Assembly (NCBI GenBank): GCA_934725535.1
Contig: CAKVBV010000009.1
Location: 1-49,226 of the forward strand
Direction: 5' to 3'
DNA: 49,226 bases
Source of the DNA: an uncultured Bacteroidales bacterium
GTDB taxonomy: Bacteria > Bacteroidota > Bacteroidia > Bacteroidales > Paludibacteraceae
Numbering within the stretch: position 1 is the stretch's first letter; every line of letters starts with the position of its first letter. The notes under the pieces were generated by a model, which ran no database searches, was not told the DNA's origin, and saw nothing but the letters and a program-made list of their open reading frames with translations. The position numbers and the translations under genes were made by a program. This document shows positions 25,920 through 33,335 of the stretch, piece after piece.

Positions 25920-26552
25920 ATGTATATTGCCATCTCGGGAAATATCGGTGCGGGAAAGACAACATTGACCAAGATGTTGGCTCGCTATTATGGTTGGGAA
26001 CCGCGATTCGAGTCGGTAACATTCAACCCCTATCTCGAAGACTACTACACGGATATAAAAAGGTGGTCGTTCTGCTTGGAGACCTATTTCCTGAAGGAGC
26101 GGTTCAAGGATATGCTGGCAATCAGCCAAGCCACGCACACTATCGTGCAGGACCGCAGTATCTTCGAGGGCGTGTATGTGTTTGTTGCCAACAACTACAG
26201 GCGCGGCGACCTGTCCGAGCGCGACTACGAGACCTATATGGAACTCTTCGGGCACATGAAACGACTGATGAAAATGCCCGACTTGATGATTTATCTACGC
26301 AAGTCGGTGCCAAGTCTCATCGCACAAATACAAAAACGCGGACGCGCTTATGAGGCAAGCATGCAGTTGGACTACCTGCGCGACCTCAACGAGCGGTACG
26401 AGGATTTTATCTACCACCAATACGAGGGACGCGTACTCGTGATAGAGAGCGACGAAATGGATTTCGAGAACAATCCGGAGGACTTCCGGCAGATAATCAA
26501 CAAGATAGACGCACAGTTGTTCGGACTGTTCAGCGAGGATACGTGGAAATAA
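25920..26552 (+). CDS. Deoxynucleoside kinase (first of a tandem pair)
   Basis: A 210-aa protein of the dNK/dCK-dGK family, which phosphorylates deoxynucleosides in salvage. It has the P-loop SGNIGAGKTT at the N-terminus, the substrate motif PRFESV, QDRSIFEGVYVF (DRS motif) and the Arg-rich lid QIQKRGRAYE. ATG 25920 is chosen because the P-loop must be near the N-terminus and the promoter ends at 25901. The second copy begins 49 bp after its stop and shares the same layout throughout. Base specificity is not readable by eye. Confidence 0.9.
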   Translation: MYIAISGNIGAGKTTLTKMLARYYGWEPRFESVTFNPYLEDYYTDIKRWSFCLETYFLKERFKDMLAISQATHTIVQDRSIFEGVYVFVANNYRRGDLSERDYETYMELFGHMKRLMKMPDLMIYLRKSVPSLIAQIQKRGRAYEASMQLDYLRDLNERYEDFIYHQYEGRVLVIESDEMDFENNPEDFRQIINKIDAQLFGLFSEDTWK

Positions 26553-26562
26553 GGCTGAGGAT

Positions 26563-26595
26563 AAATCGTACATCGTAAATAACTAAATCGTAAAT
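26563..26595 (+). repeat. Short repeat in the kinase spacer (11-bp register)
   Basis: AAATCGTACAT, CGTAAATAACT and AAATCGTAAAT: units one and three differ at one base and lie 22 bp apart. The string GTACATCGTAAAT recurs near 49080. Confidence 0.5.
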
Positions 26596-26601
26596 GGTTT
26601 T

Positions 26602-27252
26602 ATGCATATAGCAGTTGCAGGAAACATTGGCAGCGGCAAGACGACGCTCACCAATATGCTCGCCAAGCATTATGGCTGGACACCCCGTTTCGAGAGTGTG
26701 GACTTCAACCCCTACCTCGAAGATTTCTATGCGGACATGAGCCGCTGGTCGTTCAACTTGCAGATTTATTTCCTCAACAAGCGGTTCAAGGACGTGGTGG
26801 AGATAGCCAACTCCACGGACTACATCATTCAGGACCGCACTATCTACGAGGACGCGCGTATCTTCGCCCCCAACCTGCATCGGCAGGGGTATATGTCAGA
26901 CCGCGACTTCGACAACTACCGCGACCTCTTCGACCTGATGATGTCGCTCGTCAAGATGCCTGACTTGATGATTTATATCCGCTCCACCATTCCCAACCTC
27001 GTGTCGCAGATACAGAAACGCGGCCGCTCATACGAAGCCAGCATGCGTATCGATTACCTGCAGGGACTCAACGAGTTGTACGAGAACTGGATAGCAGAAT
27101 ACAAGGGCAAACTGCTTATTATCGACGGCGACCACATCAAGTTTGGCGACCGCCCCGAGGACTTCCGCTACATCACTGACCGTATAGATGCCGAGTTGTT
27201 CGGATTGTTTCCTTTTGAAGGTAATGATGAAGTGGGAAAGGAAATCAAATGA
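26602..27252 (+). CDS. Deoxynucleoside kinase (second of a tandem pair)
   Basis: A 216-aa paralogue of the preceding gene: P-loop AGNIGSGKTT, PRFESVDFNPYLEDFY, IIQDRTIYEDARIF (Thr replaces Ser in DRS) and lid QIQKRGRSYE. Tandem kinases of this family with different base preference are known in Lactobacillus, where dAK and dGK form a heterodimer. A similar division here is an inference. The C-terminal tail after GLFPFEG is extra compared with its partner. Confidence 0.9.
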   Translation: MHIAVAGNIGSGKTTLTNMLAKHYGWTPRFESVDFNPYLEDFYADMSRWSFNLQIYFLNKRFKDVVEIANSTDYIIQDRTIYEDARIFAPNLHRQGYMSDRDFDNYRDLFDLMMSLVKMPDLMIYIRSTIPNLVSQIQKRGRSYEASMRIDYLQGLNELYENWIAEYKGKLLIIDGDHIKFGDRPEDFRYITDRIDAELFGLFPFEGNDEVGKEIK

Positions 27253-27344
27253 CAATGGTGTGTGATGCGAAGAGCCATTGCATAATTGTCTATTAATGTT
27301 TCCTTCAACTTCTCCCAACACTCAATACTTAGTTTTCAGCGACT

Positions 27345-28295
27345 GTGATACAAAAGTTCCTTGACTATATTGCCATTGAGAAGCGGTATTCACCCCGGAC
27401 GGTAGGCGAGTATCATGATGACTTGTGTGCATGGTGTGAGTTCTTGGGAACCGATATAGAGCATTTTAATCCACAAGAAGTAACAGACTATGATGTACGT
27501 CAGTGGATGATACAGATGTTGGATGCCGGTCAGTCACCACGTAGTGTCAAACGGCGACTATCCGCCTTGCGTAGTTTCTACAAGTTTATGTTGCGGGTTG
27601 GTATAGTCGATGTGGACATTACACGCACCGTTATCACCCCTAAGGCAGACAAGCCATTGCCTGTATTTTTCCGTGAGAGCGAAATGGAGAACTTCAAGCA
27701 TCTAAGCAGCAACGACTTCAAATCCGATGAGGAGGACCCTGTCAAGCGTTTTGAGACACTCCGTAACTATCTTATTATCGAAATGCTATACCAGACGGGT
27801 ATGCGTCGTGCAGAGATTATAGGGCTCTCGGATAACGATGTAGATACATCGCAAGCGCAGATACGAGTGTTCGGTAAACGTCGCAAGGAGCGCATTGTAC
27901 CTATAGGTGACGGACTTATCAAAGTTATTAACGATTATCGCCAATCAAGGCAAGATGTTTTGGCAGTTGTCCCTACAGATGGCACATTTTTTGTGCAGAA
28001 GCACAGAAACGGAGAGTGGTATGCTATGACTGCGGCAACGTTATATAATATAGTTCGTGCGCGTATGGGTGAGGTATCCACGTTGAAGAAACATTCTCCC
28101 CACGTGCTGCGGCATACTTTTGCCACCACTATGCTCAATAACGGGGCTGATATACGTACCATACAAAGTCTATTAGGGCACGCAAGTCTTGCCGCTACGC
28201 AAGTCTATACGCACACCACTTTTGAGCAAATACAGCGAGCCTATAACGCGGCACACCCGCGAAGCAAAAGAAATAACCACAAAGAGCAACCTTAG
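27345..28295 (+). CDS. XerC/XerD-type tyrosine recombinase, GTG start
   Basis: The 316-aa protein has an N-terminal SAM-like core-binding domain (FLDYIAIEKRYSPRTVGEYHDD) and a C-terminal catalytic domain. The active site is readable: Arg in GMRRAEIIGL, Lys in FGKRRKERIVPIG, HVLRHTFAT, GHASLAATQVYTH with the Tyr nucleophile. It most likely resolves chromosome dimers at dif, since the gene is followed by the hibernation factor gene, a Bacteroidales housekeeping order, and no mobile element surrounds it. The start is GTG 27345, giving the family N-terminus MIQKFLDYI. Confidence 0.9.
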   Translation: MIQKFLDYIAIEKRYSPRTVGEYHDDLCAWCEFLGTDIEHFNPQEVTDYDVRQWMIQMLDAGQSPRSVKRRLSALRSFYKFMLRVGIVDVDITRTVITPKADKPLPVFFRESEMENFKHLSSNDFKSDEEDPVKRFETLRNYLIIEMLYQTGMRRAEIIGLSDNDVDTSQAQIRVFGKRRKERIVPIGDGLIKVINDYRQSRQDVLAVVPTDGTFFVQKHRNGEWYAMTAATLYNIVRARMGEVSTLKKHSPHVLRHTFATTMLNNGADIRTIQSLLGHASLAATQVYTHTTFEQIQRAYNAAHPRSKRNNHKEQP

Positions 28296-28344
28296 TAGAA
28301 TAAGGAATCTCATTATTATTAATCCATAAAACAAGGAGGAAACT

Positions 28345-28632
28345 ATGAAACTAAACACCCAAGCTGTGAATTTCGAGTTAGCAGAACGCCTCGAGAAACA
28401 CATTGAAAAGAAGACACGCCGTTATGAGAAGTTGCTTACTCCCTCGGCGGAGATGGACATTCGTATGACTGTTGTCAAGCCAGAAACCAATCTGAACAAA
28501 GAAACCACCATCCGTATTACCGGTATGGGTTCCGAGATTTTTGCACAAAAGACCTGTGATACTTTCGAACAGGGTATTGACGAATGTCTTGAGGCTCTCG
28601 AAAAACAAATAGAGAAGTTAAAGGACAGGTAG
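28345..28632 (+). CDS. hpf: Ribosome hibernation promoting factor (HPF/RaiA, short form)
   Basis: The 95-aa protein binds the small ribosomal subunit in slow growth and blocks translation. It has the family pattern of a first strand (KLNTQAVNFELAERLEKHIEKK), a central charged strand and the C-terminal helix (GIDECLEALEKQIEKLKD), and lacks the long-form dimerisation tail. A strong Shine-Dalgarno sequence, AAGGAGG, lies 7 nt before ATG. It sits 49 bp after the recombinase gene and is closed by an 18-bp hairpin. Confidence 0.88.
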   Translation: MKLNTQAVNFELAERLEKHIEKKTRRYEKLLTPSAEMDIRMTVVKPETNLNKETTIRITGMGSEIFAQKTCDTFEQGIDECLEALEKQIEKLKDR

Positions 28633-28660
28633 TTTTTCAGTATAGAAACATCGTTGCAAT

Positions 28661-28700
28661 TGCTCATTATTGGCAGTTTCTTAACTGCCAATAGTGAGCA
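28661..28700. terminator. Bidirectional terminator hairpin between hpf and the hydrolase
   Basis: TGCTCATTATTGGCAGTT pairs with AACTGCCAATAGTGAGCA over 18 positions (one G-U) around TCTT. It lies between two convergent genes and can serve both. Confidence 0.75.
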
Positions 28701-28703
28701 TTG

Positions 28704-29333
28704 TTATCTATATAAGGCGTTTCGTATGACCTTGACTGCCTGCTCGTTGACGCGGTGCCCGAACTTGGGAGACCACAGGACTTCCCAACCGAGTTCCGCA
28801 AGGAGTGCGGCATTGCGCTTGGTGATTTCCTTGCCCACCAACTCGTCGTCCGTGGAAAAAAGGGCGATATTGCGGGAACCCGGTAGTATCCGGTGCTCAT
28901 CACGAAAGGTAATAAAGCGTCTTATCATCTGCTCGTCAATCACATACTCCGTATCCCCGTTCTCGCGTTCCTGCAAGTACGGGTGTTTCCCATAGCCGAG
29001 TTTGCGGAGGACATGCTCTATCTCAATAGTAGGATTAACAGCAATTTTGACAGCATCGGGAGCATTGACATATAAGGTGAGCATACCGCCCATGGACGTA
29101 CCCGCCACAAGAGCGGGTTGGAAAGCGTCAGACCACTGATTAAGGATATCAAGGGACTCATAAGGGTCGTGTGTGATTTCGGGCGAGAGCCACTCGTATT
29201 GGTCGAAATACCGCCCGAAAGAAGACTTGGTGCCCGATTTGGCACTTGAACCCAAACCATGAATATAGAGCGCGTAAGGCTTCTGCTTAGGCTCTTGCCA
29301 AACATAAGGTGTGTGCTGATTGTTGTGTGCCAT
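28704..29333 (-). CDS. YqiA/YcfP-like alpha/beta hydrolase
   Basis: A 209-aa cytoplasmic protein with ALYIHGLGSS (oxyanion strand), the nucleophile elbow AGTSMGGML (Ser in GxSxG), and a C-terminal catalytic His in FGHRVN; Asp in STDDELVG probably completes the triad. YqiA-type esterases act on short acyl esters, but the natural substrate is not known. It is transcribed alone, converging on hpf. Confidence 0.8.
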   Translation of the reverse strand: MAHNNQHTPYVWQEPKQKPYALYIHGLGSSAKSGTKSSFGRYFDQYEWLSPEITHDPYESLDILNQWSDAFQPALVAGTSMGGMLTLYVNAPDAVKIAVNPTIEIEHVLRKLGYGKHPYLQERENGDTEYVIDEQMIRRFITFRDEHRILPGSRNIALFSTDDELVGKEITKRNAALLAELGWEVLWSPKFGHRVNEQAVKVIRNALYR

Positions 29334-29359
29334 AGAAACAATTACATATTAGTCATGAC

Positions 29360-29403
29360 AGACCCGCGATAGACCTGCGACAGACCCGCGATAAAGTCCT
29401 GAT
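29360..29403 (-). repeat. 11-bp tandem array (AGACCCGCGAT type)
   Basis: AGACCCGCGAT, AGACCTGCGAC, AGACCCGCGAT and a diverged AAAGTCCTGAT follow with an exact 11-bp period. The array fills the gap between the hydrolase start and the end of the GtrA gene. Confidence 0.75.
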
Positions 29404-29438
29404 AGAAATAGCCATCGAACATTGAGCAAAAATAGCAT

Positions 29439-29942
29439 TTAACGCCTGAAAGAGAAATACTTCTGCCCGAAGAAACTGACGGTGACGGTGATGACGGTGA
29501 TAATCATTTTGGACGGGGTGGGGTAGAGTCCCGCACCATCAACGAGCAGTTTGAGACCTAAATAGTTGATAGCCAGATTGACAAGCACAATAAGAATGTA
29601 CCGCCCCAATTGGCGTGCGCCATGAAGAGAGGATTGGGTAAAGGTTACATATTTGTTGAGCCAAAAGCCCGTCAGAAGTGTGATGGGAAAGACTATGCAG
29701 AGTGCCATAATGTGGGGCGTGATACATATCTCAGACAGCCCGAAAAAGTGCCAATGAAGGGGGATATACACCAAATGATGCCCCACCACGAAATTGTACA
29801 TCAGAAAGTACAACACCCAATCCAACAGCATGTTACCCCCACCACAAGCGGCATAGCGGAAGAGTTGTTCGGGGATATATCGGCTGAAAGGTCGGTAGAA
29901 AAAATCAATGATTCGGGTGATTAGTCGCGATAGTTTTTGCAT
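29439..29942 (-). CDS. GtrA-family membrane protein
   Basis: A 167-aa protein with four hydrophobic helices in the GtrA pattern: FRYAACGGGNMLLDWVLYFL, then FPITLLTGFWLNKYVTFT and a C-terminal SFFGQKYFSF. GtrA proteins are thought to move lipid-linked sugars across the inner membrane for cell-surface polysaccharide modification. ATG 29942 (MQKLSRL) is chosen because it starts the family homology and follows a promoter at 29990-30020. A partner glycosyltransferase is not adjacent. Confidence 0.82.
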   Translation of the reverse strand: MQKLSRLITRIIDFFYRPFSRYIPEQLFRYAACGGGNMLLDWVLYFLMYNFVVGHHLVYIPLHWHFFGLSEICITPHIMALCIVFPITLLTGFWLNKYVTFTQSSLHGARQLGRYILIVLVNLAINYLGLKLLVDGAGLYPTPSKMIITVITVTVSFFGQKYFSFRR

Positions 29943-29967
29943 TTTCAAAATAAAAGCAGTAATTTTG
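29937..29967 (+). promoter_or_regulatory. Promoter of rsmA
   Basis: TTG (29937-29939), 20 bp, then TAATTTTG (29960-29967). The -33 end overlaps the GtrA start codon region, so the two promoters fire in opposite directions across the same 80 bp. Confidence 0.6.
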
Positions 29968-29989
29968 CAGTCGAAATCGAAAGCAGCCG

Positions 29990-30020
29990 CAAAGGTACGA
30001 CAAAATAGCGGAACACGCAA
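29990..30020 (-). promoter_or_regulatory. Promoter of the GtrA gene
   Basis: TTG (30018-30020), 20 bp, then TACCTTTG (29990-29997), minus strand. It is divergent from, and overlaps the downstream side of, the rsmA promoter. Confidence 0.7.
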
Positions 30021-30094
30021 ATTTTTGTGGTAGGCGTTGGCGGGTTTTCGGTGGTAATCAAGCAATTGTTTTATGGACGACCATCATCAAGAGA

Positions 30095-30865
30095 ATGCAG
30101 CAAGTACGCCCCAAGAAATTTCTGGGTCAGCACTTCTTGACGGACCTGAGTGTCGCCCAACGGATTGCTGAGACCATTACTGCCGGTCGTGTCCTCGAGA
30201 TAGGACCCGGCATGGGTGTTCTGACCCAATATCTCCTCAAAAACAAAGACATTGACCTCACGGCGATAGAACTCGACCGCGAGAGTGTGGCGTACCTCAA
30301 AGAGTGGTATCCCGAACTGCACTTGATAGAGGGCGACTTTCTGAAGTTGGACCTTGCGGAGTTGTATCCGGAAGGGGAGTTCTGCGTGATAGGAAACTAC
30401 CCGTACAATATCAGCAGTCAGATATTTTTCAAGGTCTTGGAGTACAAAGACCGCATACCCGTCTGCTCGGGTATGATACAGAAAGAAGTGGCAGAGCGCA
30501 TTGCCTCGAAACCCGGGAAAAAGGCGTATGGCATACTGAGTGTGCTACTGCAGGCGTACTATGACATCGAGTATCTGTTTACGGTGAACGAGAATGTGTT
30601 TGCACCTCCGCCTAAGGTGAAATCGGCGGTTGTGCGACTGACGCGCAATCGCCGCCGAGAGTTGGGCTGTGATGAGCAGTTGTTCAGACAAGTGGTCAAG
30701 ACAGCCTTTAACCAACGCCGAAAACAGATGCGCAATTCGTTGATGCAAATGGTAGGAAAAGACAACCCGCTGCTGTCCGAACCCATATTCACGATGCGCC
30801 CCGAGCAACTAAGCGTGGAGGAATTTATCCAACTAACCAATATGATAGACGGAAAAGGGAGATAG
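30095..30865 (+). CDS. rsmA: 16S rRNA dimethyladenosine transferase
   Basis: It dimethylates two adjacent adenosines in the 3' hairpin of 16S rRNA during small-subunit maturation. The 256-aa protein has KKFLGQHFLTD, the S-adenosylmethionine loop VLEIGPGMGVLTQYLL, the target motif GNYPYNISSQIFFKV and FAPPPKVKSAVVRLTR, followed by the C-terminal helical domain. corA follows 86 bp downstream and may be co-transcribed. Confidence 0.97.
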   Translation: MQQVRPKKFLGQHFLTDLSVAQRIAETITAGRVLEIGPGMGVLTQYLLKNKDIDLTAIELDRESVAYLKEWYPELHLIEGDFLKLDLAELYPEGEFCVIGNYPYNISSQIFFKVLEYKDRIPVCSGMIQKEVAERIASKPGKKAYGILSVLLQAYYDIEYLFTVNENVFAPPPKVKSAVVRLTRNRRRELGCDEQLFRQVVKTAFNQRRKQMRNSLMQMVGKDNPLLSEPIFTMRPEQLSVEEFIQLTNMIDGKGR

Positions 30866-30951
30866 CAAAGGCGTGCCGTCGATAGAGACCTTTTCCACTT
30901 GTAGAACCATTTGCGAGACGCGACAAACGCCCGCAGCAAACAAAAAAAGTC

Positions 30952-31899
30952 ATGGCAGAACTGAGAATATTCTATAAGGAGAACGAGAAAATAAAGGTTT
31001 CAAAGACGTTGAACACCCTGCAAACCATTGACAAGAAAGACATTATATGGATTGACCTCTTGGACGTCAGTGACAAGACCGAGGACTTGCTTGAGGGTTT
31101 CCTGAAGATTGATATTCAGGAAGATGAGGAGATGGAAGAGATTGAGATGTCGTCGCGATACATACAGACCGACGACTCGATTGTGGCGAACTCCAACTTC
31201 CTGCGCAACGACTTCGAGGTGGAGCCTGTGAACTTCATATTGAAAAACAGCATCCTTGTGAGCACCCGCAGCGTGGAGTTGGACAGTTTCAACGAGACGG
31301 TGAAGAAGATGTTCGTGAACACCCGCAACTTCCCGACGGGGTATCATGTGTTGGTAGCCCTCATGGAAACACGTGTGGAGAAAGACGCCGACATGATTGA
31401 GGACACCACCGACATGATTACCAACCTGTCCTCCGAAATCAACGCCAGCGACCATGTGGACGAGGATGTGCTCATCCAAATCAAGGACCTGCAGGAAAAA
31501 GTGACTATCATCCGTCAGAACATCATGGACAAGCAGCGTGTCATCAGCAATTTCCTGAAGTGCGACTTCTTTCCTGCCGAACTGCAACCGCGCTTGACAA
31601 TGATTATCAAGGACATAAACTCACTTTTCGACTATACGCGGTTTGGCTTTGACCGACTCGACTACCTGCAGGATACGTTCCTCGGTCTCGTCAACATCGA
31701 ACAGAACAAGATTATCAAGATATTCACCGTGGTGAATGTTATCTTCCTCCCGCCGACATTGGTCGCAAGTATGTACGGCATGAACTTCGACTTCATGCCC
31801 GAACTGCACTGGAAATTAGGCTACCCGTTTGCTATCGGACTGATGGTGGTGTTTACACTGATTATCTTACTGATATTCAAACTGAAGAAGTGGTTATAA
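30952..31899 (+). CDS. corA: CorA-family magnesium/cobalt transporter
   Basis: A 315-aa protein with an acidic cytoplasmic N-terminal domain (DIQEDEEMEEIEMSSRYIQ), a long helical stalk and two C-terminal membrane helices. The selectivity motif YGMNFDFMPE sits between the helices and KLKKWL ends the protein. CorA pentamers admit Mg2+ down its gradient. The start at 30952 gives MAELRIFY, typical of Bacteroidota homologues. Confidence 0.95.
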   Translation: MAELRIFYKENEKIKVSKTLNTLQTIDKKDIIWIDLLDVSDKTEDLLEGFLKIDIQEDEEMEEIEMSSRYIQTDDSIVANSNFLRNDFEVEPVNFILKNSILVSTRSVELDSFNETVKKMFVNTRNFPTGYHVLVALMETRVEKDADMIEDTTDMITNLSSEINASDHVDEDVLIQIKDLQEKVTIIRQNIMDKQRVISNFLKCDFFPAELQPRLTMIIKDINSLFDYTRFGFDRLDYLQDTFLGLVNIEQNKIIKIFTVVNVIFLPPTLVASMYGMNFDFMPELHWKLGYPFAIGLMVVFTLIILLIFKLKKWL

Positions 31900-32182
31900 A
31901 CAGAATTATCAACAATACCCGTTATTGCCTGTTCGCATAGTTTTATATCCCGTACTTATCCCGTGTATCACCAAAACTATCCACTAAAATACACAACGCA
32001 AACACCTGACAACGAACCTGTTATACCACTTATCAACAGTATCAGCCACCTAAAATAACAATAGATTTCTCTATAAATCCTATTATTATTTTATGACTTG
32101 GTGCTTGGGAGACGACGCGGCTCGCGTCGTTACCGGCGATAGCCGAAAAGCAATACTACTATCTGATAATGTAAATTCATTC
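31900..32182. other. Gene-free spacer after corA
   Basis: This AT-rich gap holds a short 11-bp duplication (TATCCCGTACT, TATCCCGTGTA; 31946-31967), a perfect palindrome ACGACGCG-GCT-CGCGTCGT (32112-32130) and a small hairpin CGGC/GCCG just after it. I see no gene, promoter box or T-run terminator. Confidence 0.5.
32112..32130. repeat. Palindromic repeat ACGACGCG-GCT-CGCGTCGT
   Basis: A perfect 8-bp stem around GCT. Copies lie at 38928-38948 (perfect, AGC loop) and 16622-16640 (diverged). Confidence 0.6.
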
Positions 32183-32212
32183 AGCCCCTCCTTTGGAGGG
32201 GTTGGGGAGGTC
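32183..32212 (+). repeat. Partial composite repeat (hairpin half only)
   Basis: It carries AGCCCCTCCTTTGGAGGGG and TTGGGGAGGTC like copy 1 at 3257, but the 11-bp array is missing. Its last bases overlap the stop codon of the radical SAM gene. Confidence 0.75.
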
Positions 32213-33263
32213 AGTGTATAGTTCTGCACATCATCAACTCCCCGTTCTCTCTTCTCAGGTGCATACCACCGCCTTCACAATATCGCCACACCTTGCATTT
32301 GTCACACGGCTCCTGCTTGCGCATCCACTCGCGGTTGCGGTATGGTTGGAACCTGTTCTCCCATACGTCCCAGAAGTCGTCTTTATAGATATTGCCTTGA
32401 TAATACTTCCCGCGAATGCTTGTGCAGGCGGATATGCTGCCGTCAATCAGTATCGACGCCACACTCACGCCTGCTGCGCAATGAAACAGGTGGTCTCTCA
32501 CCTCACCTTCATAGTCTCCCAAGAAACCCTCACACGAGTACGACACGTGTCTCCCTGCCTGACGGTTTGTGCGGATAAACTCCAACAACTGCCCGAACTG
32601 CTCATCTGACAACAGCAACTCCGGATTATCTTTTGCCCTTCCCATCGGGTCTATCGTTATCAGCCGCCAGTTACGCACACCGATTTCCCACAGATAATCG
32701 CGCATCTCCTCCAATTCATGAATGCTTCTTTGGTTTACACATGTCACCACGTCCCATGTCAGTCCCTTGTCTGCCGCAGCAAATTTAATGGTACGTACCG
32801 CACCTTCAAAAGCCATCGGGTGTTGCCGCAGCCACACATGATTATCGTGCAACCCGTCAAAACTCACCGACATCGACGTCAATCCCGCTTGCCGCAACTC
32901 TGCGTAACGCTTCTCCGTCATAGCCAATCCGTTGGTCACCATACCCCATGGATAGCCTCGTTTGTTCAGTTCCCTGCCTATCTCCGCCAAATCCGTGCGC
33001 ATCAATGGCTCGCCACCCGACACTATCACCATCACTCTGTGGGGATCCACATGGGGCGTAATGCTGTCTATCACACGCAAAAAATCCTCTTTGGGCATAT
33101 CCGGAGCAGTAACAGAAGAAGTACAATCGCTTCCGCAATGCAGGCAATGTACATTACAACGCAACGTGGATTCCCAAAACAACTGCTGCAACGGGTGCAA
33201 TTCCTGCAGATTATGGCGGCGAAGCCGCTCCAATTCCAATACTAAACGTTTTCTAATATCCAT
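32211..33263 (-). CDS. Radical SAM/SPASM enzyme (rSAM/lipoprotein-system type)
   Basis: A 350-aa radical S-adenosylmethionine enzyme: iron-sulfur motif CNVHCLHC near residue 40, VIVSGGEPLMR for SAM binding, and a C-terminal SPASM-type Cys region (CDKCKVWRYCEGGGMHLR) for auxiliary clusters. The overall sequence resembles the Bacteroidota subfamily TIGR04133, whose members usually sit beside a small lipoprotein. SPASM enzymes mostly modify peptides. Here the neighbour is a 558-aa secreted protein instead, and no TIGR04134-like lipoprotein is visible. Start ATG 33263 (MDIRKRLVLELERLRR) is preferred over 33293. The stop lies in a dispersed repeat, which may have replaced the last codons. Confidence 0.82.
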   Translation of the reverse strand: MDIRKRLVLELERLRRHNLQELHPLQQLFWESTLRCNVHCLHCGSDCTSSVTAPDMPKEDFLRVIDSITPHVDPHRVMVIVSGGEPLMRTDLAEIGRELNKRGYPWGMVTNGLAMTEKRYAELRQAGLTSMSVSFDGLHDNHVWLRQHPMAFEGAVRTIKFAAADKGLTWDVVTCVNQRSIHELEEMRDYLWEIGVRNWRLITIDPMGRAKDNPELLLSDEQFGQLLEFIRTNRQAGRHVSYSCEGFLGDYEGEVRDHLFHCAAGVSVASILIDGSISACTSIRGKYYQGNIYKDDFWDVWENRFQPYRNREWMRKQEPCDKCKVWRYCEGGGMHLRRENGELMMCRTIH

Positions 33264-33335
33264 ATTATTGGGCACTATATAGGTGATAAGCAACTTGATA
33301 ACTAAGGTTATTCGCTAACAGACGACAACCTTTGC

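Noticed and set aside
27345..28295. Integrase of a mobile element
   Set aside because: The sequence fits XerC/D. It is followed by hpf as in ordinary Bacteroidales chromosomes, and no attachment sites, tRNA target or cargo genes surround it.
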